From Lachnospiraceae bacterium (GTDB lineage Bacteria > Bacillota > Clostridia > Lachnospirales > Lachnospiraceae): a stretch of 64,000 bases of DNA. Position 1 is the stretch's first letter. Every line of letters starts with the position of its first letter. Below the pieces are notes generated by a model. It did not search any database. It was not told where the DNA came from and saw nothing but the letters and a program-made list of their open reading frames with translations. The DNA lies in contig JAFSTN010000033.1 in NCBI GenBank assembly GCA_017450485.1, forward strand, positions 1-64,000, read 5' to 3'. The position numbers and the translations under genes were made by a program. Shown piece after piece: positions 9,384-19,000 of the stretch.

Positions 9384-10874
9384 ATGTCAACCGAAATCAA
9401 AGCTTTTCCCTCTGCGGAAGAGATCAGGAAATACAGCGGAGAATACAGGTATTGTCCGATCAAGGCCGAAATACTGTCGGATATCCGTACCCCTATCGAG
9501 GTGCTCAGGATACTCAAAGGTGCAAGCTCACATGTCTATATGCTGGAGAGCGTGGAAGATCAGCGTCAATGGGGCAGATATACCTTCCTGGGTTATGCGC
9601 CGACTTTATGTGTTACATGCACGGACGGTGATCTGCGCGTGACGGATGATGCGGGAAATGTGATCCATACGGAGCAGACCGCTCATCCGGCCGGCTGTAT
9701 CAGGGAACTGATCCGGGACAGGAAGAGTGCGCGCCCGGATGATTTCCCGACTTTTACGGGCGGTCTCGTCGGCTACTTCGCCTATGATTACATCAAGTAC
9801 AGTGAGCCGCGGCTCAAGCTGGATGCCGCCGATGAGGAGCATTTCAGGGATGTGGACCTGATGCTCTTTGATAAGGTCATATGTTTCGATAATCTCAGAC
9901 AGAAGATCGTAGTCACCGCACAGGTGGATCTGAATGATATCGAGAACTCATATTCGGAGGCTGTGAAGTCAATCGGGGAGATCATGGATCTGATCAGGGA
10001 CGGCGCTCCTGCAGCTATCGAGCCGGGAAAGCTTAAGTCGGATTACAGAGGTCTGTTCGACAGACAGCAGTTCTGCGATATGGTAGATCGTGCGAAGCAG
10101 TATATCTATGACGGGGATATTTTCCAGGTGGTATTATCCAACAGGCTCGAAGCCGATTTCGAGGGGAGCCTGTTTAACACATACAGATTACTGCGTACGA
10201 TCAACCCGTCTCCTTATATGTTCTATTTCTCGGGGGATGATATGGAAGTAGCCGGCGCATCGCCCGAGACTCTGGTCAAATGCGAACAGGGCGTGCTCCA
10301 TACGTTTCCTCTGGCGGGTACCAGGCCGAGAGGCGAGACTTCTGAAGAAGATGAAGCCCTGGAGCGTGAACTCCTGACAGATGAGAAAGAATGTGCGGAG
10401 CACAACATGCTCGTGGATCTCGGACGAAATGATATAGGCCGCATCAGTGAGATAGGTACTGTCGAAGTCGAGAAATATATGTCGATAGAGAGGTTTTCAC
10501 ATGTGATGCATATAGGCTCGACCGTCAGAGGGGAACTCAGGCCTGATCTGGATGCGCTCAGTGCCGTGGATTCCATACTCCCCGCGGGCACGCTGTCCGG
10601 AGCGCCGAAGATACGTGCATGTGAGATCATCAATGAACTTGAGGATAATAAGCGCGGTATCTATGGCGGTGCGATAGGATATATCGACTTCACGGGCAAT
10701 CTGGATACCTGTATCGCCATTCGCATAGCATATAAGAAGAACGGCAAGGTGTTTGTCAGGTCGGGGGCCGGTATAGTAGCGGATTCGGAGCCGGAGAAAG
10801 AGTACACCGAGTGTCTCAACAAGGCAAAAGCCGTAATGGAAGCTATCCGCAGATCGACGGGGGCGGAGGTGTGA
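9384..10874 (+). CDS. trpE: Anthranilate synthase component I
   Basis: Converts chorismate to anthranilate using ammonia from TrpG (496 aa). The N-terminal MLES motif (53-56) matches the LLES element that forms the tryptophan feedback site in this family, so allosteric inhibition is likely retained. The catalytic half shows DIFQVVLSNR, FPLAGTRPRG, DLGRNDIGR and LPAGTLSGAPK. It ends one base before trpG and is placed, unusually, near the end of the operon. Confidence 0.95.
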   Translation: MSTEIKAFPSAEEIRKYSGEYRYCPIKAEILSDIRTPIEVLRILKGASSHVYMLESVEDQRQWGRYTFLGYAPTLCVTCTDGDLRVTDDAGNVIHTEQTAHPAGCIRELIRDRKSARPDDFPTFTGGLVGYFAYDYIKYSEPRLKLDAADEEHFRDVDLMLFDKVICFDNLRQKIVVTAQVDLNDIENSYSEAVKSIGEIMDLIRDGAPAAIEPGKLKSDYRGLFDRQQFCDMVDRAKQYIYDGDIFQVVLSNRLEADFEGSLFNTYRLLRTINPSPYMFYFSGDDMEVAGASPETLVKCEQGVLHTFPLAGTRPRGETSEEDEALERELLTDEKECAEHNMLVDLGRNDIGRISEIGTVEVEKYMSIERFSHVMHIGSTVRGELRPDLDALSAVDSILPAGTLSGAPKIRACEIINELEDNKRGIYGGAIGYIDFTGNLDTCIAIRIAYKKNGKVFVRSGAGIVADSEPEKEYTECLNKAKAVMEAIRRSTGAEV

Positions 10875-10875
10875 C

Positions 10876-11439
10876 ATGGTCCTGCTTATAGATAACTACG
10901 ACAGTTTCTCATATAATCTGTATCAGCTGATGGGCAGCATAGATCCCGATATCAGGGTCATCAGAAACGATGCCGTGGCTGCATCCGATATTGCATCGAT
11001 GCATCCCGACCGCATAGTCATATCTCCCGGGCCGGGTAAACCGTGCGATGCCGGGATATGTGAGGAAGTCATCGATATGTACAAAGGTGTATATCCGATA
11101 CTCGGAGTCTGTCTGGGTCATCAGGCTATATGCGAGGTATTCGGAGCGACTGTCGACCATGCCCGTAAGCTCATGCATGGCAAATCATCTGTAGTTGAAC
11201 TTGATACTTCATCAGCTCTGTTTAGGGGTATGGATGCACATACCGAGGTGGCGAGGTATCATTCCTTGGCCGCAGTTGCCGATACGATGCCTGAGTGTCT
11301 GAAGGTCACAGCCCGTGCCGATGACGGGGAAATCATGGCTGTGGAGCACAGGGATTACCCGATATACGGAGTGCAGTTTCACCCGGAGTCCATACTTACG
11401 CCTGACGGCATCGCAATCATGAAGAACTTTTACCGATAA
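10876..11439 (+). CDS. trpG: Anthranilate synthase component II (glutamine amidotransferase)
   Basis: Class I glutamine amidotransferase (187 aa) that supplies ammonia to TrpE. The nucleophile is Cys79 in LGVCLGHQAI. The His/Glu pair of the triad is in QFHPESIL near the C-terminus, and the oxyanion region is SPGPGKP. It could also serve PabB as in other Firmicutes, but its position next to trpE favours tryptophan synthesis. Confidence 0.94.
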   Translation: MVLLIDNYDSFSYNLYQLMGSIDPDIRVIRNDAVAASDIASMHPDRIVISPGPGKPCDAGICEEVIDMYKGVYPILGVCLGHQAICEVFGATVDHARKLMHGKSSVVELDTSSALFRGMDAHTEVARYHSLAAVADTMPECLKVTARADDGEIMAVEHRDYPIYGVQFHPESILTPDGIAIMKNFYR

Positions 11440-11448
11440 TGTTTAACT

Positions 11449-11949
11449 ATGAAGAACACGACGCTTGTATATATCGAAAGAGACCATAAATACCTGATGA
11501 TGTACCGCGGGCGTAAGCCCGACGATCCTAATGCCGGCAAATGGATAGGCGTAGGCGGTAAGATCGAGGAGGGTGAGACACCGGATGAGTGTGCGATACG
11601 CGAAACACGTGAAGAGACCGGTATAACGCTTAACAGTGTTGCATTTCGCGGTATAGTTTTCTTTATCAACACAAAATACGAGACGGAGTATATGTATCTC
11701 TATACTTCATCGGATATAAGCATGACGGCCCCGGACGGAACTTCTTTAACCTCTGCTGAAGATATCCCTCTGACTGACTGCGATGAGGGAGAGTTTCGCT
11801 GGGTGGATATCGATGAAGTCGGATCCCTGCACCTGTGGGAAGGGGATCGTGTCTTTCTGAATCTTCTCAAATCAGGCTCATCGCCCTTTCTACTGACTCT
11901 CAGATATGACGGTGATGAGCTTCTCGACCATTCTCTGAGGATGATCTAG
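11449..11949 (+). CDS. NUDIX hydrolase, MutT/8-oxo-dGTP diphosphatase-like
   Basis: Small cytoplasmic NUDIX protein (166 aa). The NUDIX box is complete: Gly37, Glu43, Arg51-Glu52, Glu55-Glu56 and Gly58 fit GX5EX7REUXEEXGU. WIGVGGKIE and the RWVDIDEV region resemble MutT-type 8-oxo-dGTP diphosphatases, but substrate cannot be fixed from sequence. It starts 9 bases after trpG with no intervening terminator, so it is probably the last gene of the trp transcript. Confidence 0.82.
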   Translation: MKNTTLVYIERDHKYLMMYRGRKPDDPNAGKWIGVGGKIEEGETPDECAIRETREETGITLNSVAFRGIVFFINTKYETEYMYLYTSSDISMTAPDGTSLTSAEDIPLTDCDEGEFRWVDIDEVGSLHLWEGDRVFLNLLKSGSSPFLLTLRYDGDELLDHSLRMI

Positions 11950-12038
11950 TATAAAAAGATTCCAAAATATGTTAAAATCTTATTTATAGCGGCCATAATA
12001 ATGCCGTTATTATTTCTATGCCAAAAAGGGGAACAATC

Positions 12039-13298
12039 ATGGGAATGACAATGACTCAAAAAATCCTGGCCGCACATGCGCATCTGGCGTCTGTAGCTGC
12101 CGGTGATCTGATCGAAGCGGATCTGGATCTGGTGCTCGGTAATGATATCACAAGTCCCGTCGCTATCAAAGAGATGGATAAGATGAAGGTGGACGGAGTG
12201 TTTGATAAGGATAAGATCGCACTTGTTCCCGATCATTTCGTACCCAATAAGGACATAAAGTCTGCAGAGCATTGCAAATGCGTGCGTGAATTTGCAATAA
12301 AAAACGACATCACAAACTACTTCGAGGTCGGAGAGATGGGTATAGAGCATGCACTTCTGCCCGAAAAAGGACTGACCGTGGCAGGTGATGTGATCATAGG
12401 TGCAGACTCGCATACATGTACATACGGAGCACTGGGCGCTTTCTCCACGGGAGTTGGATCCACGGATATGGCTGCCGGTATGGCTACCGGAAAGGCATGG
12501 TTCAAGGTACCCGGAGCCATCAGATTCAATATCACGGGCAAAAAAGCACCTTATGTCAGCGGCAAGGATGTGATACTCCATATCATAGGCATGATCGGTG
12601 TGGACGGTGCATTGTATAAATCCATGGAGTTCACCGGGGACGGTATCAGTGATCTCACGATGGACGACAGGTTCACGATCGCCAATATGGCTATAGAAGC
12701 CGGCGGAAAGAACGGTATCTTCCCTGTGGATGATCTGGCACTTGAGTACATCAGGGAGCACTCATCCAGGACTCCGGTAGTATACGAGGCTGATCCCGAT
12801 GCTGTATATGATGAGGAGTATACGATAGACTTAAGTAAGCTGCGTCCGACAGTCGCTTTTCCCCATCTGCCGGAGAATACACGTACCATCAATGAAGTGG
12901 GAGATGTGAAGATAGATCAGGTGGTCATCGGATCATGTACGAACGGCCGTATGGATGACATGCGTATTGCTGCCGGTATCCTCAAGGGACGTAAAGTCGC
13001 AAAGGGTGTACGCTGTATAGTGATCCCCGCGACTCAGCAGATATATCTGGACTGCATCAAAGAAGGGCTGCTCACGATATTCGTTGAAGCCGGAGCTGTG
13101 GTATCGACACCTACCTGCGGACCGTGTCTGGGCGGTTATATGGGCGTCATGGCAGCCGGAGAGAGATGCGTATCCACTACCAACCGTAACTTCGTGGGTC
13201 GTATGGGACACGTTGATTCGGAGGTTTATCTGGCCAGTCCGGCCGTGGCAGCTGCAAGTGCCGTTACCGGCAGGATCTCCTCACCTGAATATATCTGA
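12039..13298 (+). CDS. leuC: 3-isopropylmalate dehydratase large subunit
   Basis: Aconitase-family large subunit (419 aa) of isopropylmalate isomerase in leucine synthesis. Fe-S cluster cysteines are visible in VIGSCTNGR and [23 protein letters not shown] and FSTGVGSTD are also typical. A start at 12018 is possible, but AAGGGGA before the ATG at 12039 and the usual family N-terminus [10 protein letters not shown] favour the later one. A TGTTAAAAT element (11971-11978) could be its -10 region, and an A/T-only hairpin lies at 11995-12013. leuD, normally adjacent, is 6.4 kb away. Confidence 0.93.
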   Translation: MGMTMTQKILAAHAHLASVAAGDLIEADLDLVLGNDITSPVAIKEMDKMKVDGVFDKDKIALVPDHFVPNKDIKSAEHCKCVREFAIKNDITNYFEVGEMGIEHALLPEKGLTVAGDVIIGADSHTCTYGALGAFSTGVGSTDMAAGMATGKAWFKVPGAIRFNITGKKAPYVSGKDVILHIIGMIGVDGALYKSMEFTGDGISDLTMDDRFTIANMAIEAGGKNGIFPVDDLALEYIREHSSRTPVVYEADPDAVYDEEYTIDLSKLRPTVAFPHLPENTRTINEVGDVKIDQVVIGSCTNGRMDDMRIAAGILKGRKVAKGVRCIVIPATQQIYLDCIKEGLLTIFVEAGAVVSTPTCGPCLGGYMGVMAAGERCVSTTNRNFVGRMGHVDSEVYLASPAVAAASAVTGRISSPEYI

Positions 13299-13328
13299 GT
13301 CTATACTGCTGTTAGCGTGATATGAGTT

Positions 13329-15401
13329 ATGGGTTTTCTTGAGACCGTTGTAAGTCTTATAATTCTCCGTTGTGACCGCTATTTATCAGACAACGGTGTG
13401 AATGACAGTATCCGGGGGTTTACTGCCCTGGAAGGATTTCTTGCGCGTCTGGATGATGAAGCGCTGAAGGAATGGGCGGATGTGACATCCGGCCCGGACG
13501 GTGGACGCGATGCGGCCGCAGCATCATCTGAGGAAGCCCGTTACCTTGAAATGCTTGATAGGTTCGGAGAAGACACCGTGATACAGTCTCTTCTTGATCT
13601 GTGCCTTGCGGTGTTTGTGTGTCCCGAGTTCGACGCATATTTAAGTAAGCATTTCGGCTATTCGGTGACATTGCATCTGGCATATCTTCTTGAAGGCATT
13701 CCCTTTCCCGATGAGAAGGATGTCTTAGATCGGATTGGGAAAGCCGGATTATTCTGTGATGTGGATATGAAGGTCTCGCCGCTTCAATATGCACCTCTGT
13801 GTATAGATGAAAAGATATATGATTATCTGTGCGGAGAGGACACGATCAACCCGCGTCTTTCAGGTTTTACGGAATTGTTTAAAGCAGAAGACGCGGCTTT
13901 GTTAAACTCCCCTTATGTCAATATGGATGCAATAAGGAGAGGTATTGCATTCTTTGAGAATAAAGGATGTGTTCTGCATATCAGCGGCAGCGGCGGCCGG
14001 AGGTTTGTGGCCAGACAGATAGCGGCTTCAGTAGGCAGAGACTTTCTGTTTATAAATATTGCGGACCTGTTTACCGGTACCGACAGAACAGTTTTAAGCA
14101 CGCTGAAAGGTGCCCTTATACGAGAGGCGGTACTTGACGGTGCAGGGATCTGCCTGTATGGAATAACCAATCTGTTCATATACGGTTTTGATAAACCCGG
14201 AGGAAGACATACAAAACGTGATCTGGAAATGCTTGAAAGGCTTCTGTTTACACCGATCATAGAAGTCGGCATACCGCTTATTCTGATTAGCGACGATCCT
14301 TTGGTGCTTATCAGATCTCTTTCGGATACACTGTACAGGATCATTGAACTCCCGGACAAACTTGACTATTCCGCACGGGTTGATCTGTGGCACGGTTTCG
14401 ATGAATTCTACAATCTGGGCATTATCCCCGAAGACATGGCGGTCAGGTATCACATGAATGCCAGTGAGACCGCGGGTGTGATCAAAAGCTATATTGAACG
14501 ACGGGATCTTGACAGCGAGGATAAAGATGAATTCTTATCAAAGATAAGTATTGAGCATCTCGGTGAAATTGACATGCATGAGGTGGGACGGATCATTTAT
14601 CCGACGGTCAGGCTTGATAATGTCAAGCTGAAGGATGAGATACGAAACGTTCTTGATGATGTTGTAAACAGTGTGCGTGTCAGTGCCCGGATACTGGATT
14701 CCTGGGAACTCAGGGATATCTTCCCATATGGCAGAGGGGTCAGCCTGCTTATATCAGGCCCTCCGGGAACAGGTAAGACCATGTCAGCCAATGCGATTGC
14801 AGGTGAACTCGGGCTTCCGCTTTATCAGGTTAATATAGCCAATATAGTGGATAAATATATCGGCGAAACGGAGAAAAACCTGGAGCGGGCATTTTCGTAT
14901 GCGGAAAAGACGAATATGGTCCTTTTCTTTGATGAAGCGGATTCTCTTTTCGGAACCAGAAGTGAGGTCCATGATGCCAAGGACCGGTATGCAAATACGG
15001 AGATATCATATCTGCTCCAGAGAATGGAAGCGTATGACGGAATAGTCATCATGGCTACCAACATCAAAGGAAATATCGATCCGGCATTTACCAGAAGGAT
15101 CAGATATATCGTTCATTTTGAGAATCCGGACGAAGAGCTGAGAAGACAGATATGGAATGACTGTCTTAAGGATTCGGTACCGCATGGAGATATAGATACA
15201 GAGTATCTTGCATCCCAGTTTGACAAGTTTACCGGAAGTATTATCAAAACCGTATTTCTTAATGCGTGTGCATATGCCGCCGGGAGAGGAGAAGAACTGG
15301 AGATGAAGCATATGATCCATGCCGTTAAGCTGGAACTTGAGAAGACTACAAGCGTGGGCTTTTCATATGATACGCTCGGGAAGTATGCACATCTGATGTG
15401 A
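13329..15401 (+). CDS. Tandem AAA+ ATPase, Afp15/eCIS-type
   Basis: A 690-aa ATPase. The C-terminal AAA module is intact: Walker A GPPGTGKT (477-484), Walker B VLFFDEAD (531-538), sensor Asn578 in ATN and arginines 589-590 in FTRRIR. KYIGETEKNLER and RYANTEISYLLQRMEAYDG closely match the ATPase found in extracellular contractile injection systems, from recall of that family. An earlier module at about 200-345 has a degenerate loop (ISGSGGRR, lacking the GKT/S end) and is probably non-catalytic. The N-terminal 170 residues are helical and not assigned. It follows leuC by 30 bases with little ribosome binding signal. No sheath, tube or baseplate gene lies in the window. Confidence 0.8.
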   Translation: MGFLETVVSLIILRCDRYLSDNGVNDSIRGFTALEGFLARLDDEALKEWADVTSGPDGGRDAAAASSEEARYLEMLDRFGEDTVIQSLLDLCLAVFVCPEFDAYLSKHFGYSVTLHLAYLLEGIPFPDEKDVLDRIGKAGLFCDVDMKVSPLQYAPLCIDEKIYDYLCGEDTINPRLSGFTELFKAEDAALLNSPYVNMDAIRRGIAFFENKGCVLHISGSGGRRFVARQIAASVGRDFLFINIADLFTGTDRTVLSTLKGALIREAVLDGAGICLYGITNLFIYGFDKPGGRHTKRDLEMLERLLFTPIIEVGIPLILISDDPLVLIRSLSDTLYRIIELPDKLDYSARVDLWHGFDEFYNLGIIPEDMAVRYHMNASETAGVIKSYIERRDLDSEDKDEFLSKISIEHLGEIDMHEVGRIIYPTVRLDNVKLKDEIRNVLDDVVNSVRVSARILDSWELRDIFPYGRGVSLLISGPPGTGKTMSANAIAGELGLPLYQVNIANIVDKYIGETEKNLERAFSYAEKTNMVLFFDEADSLFGTRSEVHDAKDRYANTEISYLLQRMEAYDGIVIMATNIKGNIDPAFTRRIRYIVHFENPDEELRRQIWNDCLKDSVPHGDIDTEYLASQFDKFTGSIIKTVFLNACAYAAGRGEELEMKHMIHAVKLELEKTTSVGFSYDTLGKYAHLM

Positions 15402-15441
15402 CAGCACCGGCTGTATGATCATTTATCGGGAGGATATGACT

Positions 15442-16035
15442 TTGGCAGAAAAAATGACTCTTGAACAGTTTGAAAATCAATTAAAAGAGCTTATGGAGGA
15501 ATTGTTCGGCAGCTGCAGTGAGTATAAGGGTGTATTCAGGTCCGTGCCTGAGCATCTGGGAGTCATGGACGCATCCGTGATATTCGAGACGGCTCTTGAG
15601 ACCGGATTATCACCTGATATACCTTATCCGATAATCCATTTTCACACGACCCTTGCACAGAAGATAGATGATTCCATTGTCCCCGGAATACTTGAAGGAC
15701 TCAATGAATTAAACACTATGGTATCCGCGGGCGCATTCCCGTCCTTCGGATGCTTCGGTTACTATGCACCGTTGAAACAGATTTTTTTAAGCTATCGTTT
15801 GCCGCTCAGTATAGACGCGCTTGATGCGGAACTCGATAATGTAAGGTTTTATCTGGGATCTCTGTATGAACAACTGGATGTTTTTGCTGACTATATCCTT
15901 TTCCTGTGTGATGATCCGAACAGGATGACACTTAAGGATTATATGGAGTACCTTGATTCTATTGCAGACCTGAACAATCTTGAAGCACGAATAGAGTATC
16001 TTGAGAAAAGGCTTGGCATAACCGATCAGGATTAA
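15442..16035 (+). CDS. Hypothetical protein between AAA ATPase and the 1170-aa protein
   Basis: A soluble protein of about 197-206 aa with no recognised domain and no signal peptide. It is acidic, begins with a helical segment rich in Glu/Lys (MTLEQFENQLKELMEELF) and ends in a possible short coiled coil (NNLEARIEYLEKRLG). The start is uncertain: GGGAGG at 15428-15433 fits a TTG at 15442 at 8 bases, while ATGs at 15436 and 15415 are too close or lack a site. It lies in line with the ATPase and the large protein, so it may be an adaptor of the same system; that is inference. Confidence 0.6.
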   Translation: MAEKMTLEQFENQLKELMEELFGSCSEYKGVFRSVPEHLGVMDASVIFETALETGLSPDIPYPIIHFHTTLAQKIDDSIVPGILEGLNELNTMVSAGAFPSFGCFGYYAPLKQIFLSYRLPLSIDALDAELDNVRFYLGSLYEQLDVFADYILFLCDDPNRMTLKDYMEYLDSIADLNNLEARIEYLEKRLGITDQD

Positions 16036-16056
16036 ATATACAACAGGAGAAACGAG

Positions 16057-19000
16057 ATGGCACCACCCCCGAAAATGAATTTCAGTTCCGGTTTTCTGCC
16101 CGACACCGGAAGCCTTGACAATAACAAACTGGATGATTCCCTTCGTTCTTTCATGGATAAGGGTGAATCCGTATTTGAAAATGAAGCGGGAAGAAACGAA
16201 GTTATAGAAGGTGTTCGTAAAACGCTTCTGGCTAAAATGCGTGACGAAAACAAGGCATCTTTGGATGAAGCGAATGCTATGGAGGAAAAGCATATCCGCT
16301 ATACCAATGAAACCATGCTTCCGATCATTGCAAAGGCAAAGAGAGCCAAACGTTCCGCGGATATAGCATATGCTTCATTTCTTGTGGCCAAGAGCCGGAC
16401 AGGGGCTGCCGAGGCTAATGCCGCTGCTGTTGAGATAGATGCTATCGTCGATGCGGCGCGTTCCGAAAAGGATGCCGTAGCCTATAAGCTGCTCTTTAAT
16501 GAACTGTATTCCGGTAATTCCGCTGGTGTAAATGCTCCGGGCGTAATTGCTCCGGATATGAATGCGCCGGAGAATAATGCACCGGGTGGAAACGCCGCGG
16601 ACATCAACCTGGCGGCTGACAACGGTGCCGAAAACGTCGCAGGAAATGCCGCTCCTGCAGATGCCCAAAATGATGCCGGAGAAGCAGATGTTGAAACCGT
16701 GGAGAGCGTTACCGAACGTTCCATAGACCTGGATCGTCTGGTAGATCTGCAAAATCAGATACATATCAACAGAGACAATCCCCGTGGAAGCATAATGCGC
16801 GCTCTGACCTTCACCGGCCTGAGACTTAAATCCGCCAGAAGCAAGGTCGATAAAGCAGGATTTGAAGCCGCCAGAGCCCACGAAAGTATACTCGAATGTT
16901 CAGAAAGGTGGAGCGAGATAAGAAGCCGGTACAGGGAGGAAAGCTTCAAAAAAAGGTACACGCAGTATGATAAACTGGCCGCCTCCTATTACCGCTTCAC
17001 AAGACAGCTTGAGGGGAAGGACGAGCGTACAATAGATCAGGTAAGCGCTGAACTCGGAGGAGGAAGCGCATCCAAACAGATTGCCGAGTATACAGGTGTT
17101 TATGATGGAGCTCAGATCGATGGCATAGTAAACAACATCTCGGCGAAGCCCTATGCACCTGCACCTGAGCTTAGGCGTGTCAAGAATAAGGCACTTGGCG
17201 CCGATTCGGTAAATACGGAAGATGCCAGCAGACCTCTTAAATATCACCGTGCGATCGTTATGCTTGCTTTTGCTGACGGTGTAAGCAATATCACGGAAGA
17301 AAGCGAACAGAAAAAAAAGCGTGTCCGGATGAAACTGCTTAACAACTTTAAGGGGTATCGCGCACGAAACCAATTCGGAGAGACCGCCATGACCGATTCC
17401 GGTAAAAGTGCCGAAGAACGCGGTAAGAAAAATGCCAGGGAAAACAGGGGGATGGCGGCTTCGGAGATGAATCTTTTCGCCGATGAACGAGGAAGAAACG
17501 GCGCGTATCTGACATCTGAGAAGTCCGCTAAAATATATGAAGCCCGTACCAAGACCTTTGGCGGGCAGACAGTCAAAGGCTTCTACTTTAACGGAGAGTT
17601 TATATCCGCTGATTATAGAGTCATGAAGGACCAAAGCCAGTCATCTTATTTCAGATCTCCTAACTGGAACAAGGTGGCTGAGGAAGAACAGGTAAGGGCG
17701 GCTATAAGGCGTTCGGATTTCTTTTATCATGTGAATGCCGGAACCATACAGCATTACATGAGCTACAATCCCGATGATGATTTTGGCGTGGAGAAAGCCA
17801 GGGAAAAAATTGAAGCAGCCGGTAATGTTTCGGGTTCAGGAGCGTTGTCAGCTCTCGGGTTTCTGGACGCCTATCTTGATCCGTCTTCCGATGTTGCGAA
17901 ACGATTGAATTGCGGACATAATGAATTGACCCTTGAACAGCTCTCGGCGAGCGCTCTGGGCTCAATGCAGCACGGTGATTTGAATTCCTCAAGACGGCTG
18001 GCGATCATGCTTCTTTCCGAGGACGATCCTAAATTATGGGATATAGCCAAAGAGATGGCCGTACGGATGGGGGGCCGTTTTGCCGCACGTCTAAAAGGTA
18101 TTCCCCAAAGCGGAGAGGTCATGAGAATGACTCTCCTGGAAGAGATCTCCAATGACAGATCCTTTGACTGGTCTGATTTACTGTCAAACACCCGTCCTGA
18201 CAGGCTTAATATGCATATTGAAGATTTAAGTGCGAGACGCGACGGCTTTTTCTCTCTTACCAATCTCAGGCAAAGCTTCTGGGACGGATCACTGTTTGGT
18301 GCTATCACAGGCTCCTTTTCCACAGCCACAACACTTACCAAGGGGAATTTCTCAGGAGACATCAATAAGGTATGCAACAACTTTAATAAGGATTATGCCA
18401 GTATGGCAGCTGATCTGTCCACTAACTTCGGGCTGGCTGTCGCTCCAATACCTGCAATAGTTGTGGCAACCACAGGTGGCCTTGATGAAAAGGGCAAGAT
18501 ATCCGACGAGGGTGAAACAACAATGTCGGTGTTTGGAACTGTACAGGGTGCCCTTGGTTTTGTTGAGAATATCGCAAAAATCATCGAGACGGTTAAAAAG
18601 CTTAAGAAGAGCAGGCAAAAAGGAGAGTCCATCCAGCCTCATGTGATTAAGCTGTTTGATCTGGCCATCAAGCTATTAACCGGTATAATGGATATCGTCT
18701 CATACTGGCTTGATAATACTCCCGCTAAATTCGTGGCGGGGATATTCGGATCGATAAAGAGTATATTCAACATAGCCAAGAATGTCATTGAGATCATACG
18801 CACTAATAGAGAGATCAATAAGATCACTTCTTCGGACAATCTGATCGAAACTGCGCTTACAGAATTCAAAGATCAGGCAGGGAAAGCTCCGGCCGGCTCC
18901 GGTCCTGTTAACGAGCGCAGTCTTAATGACAGAAAAGCCAAAATGGGCTATGCGGCCACGCAAAACAGTCAGGCACAGTATTTTTTGTCTCTTGCCAAAT

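Noticed and set aside
11946..12761. Minus-strand open frame of 271 codons over leuC
   Set aside because: Cys/His-rich antisense translation of the leuC gene; no motif.
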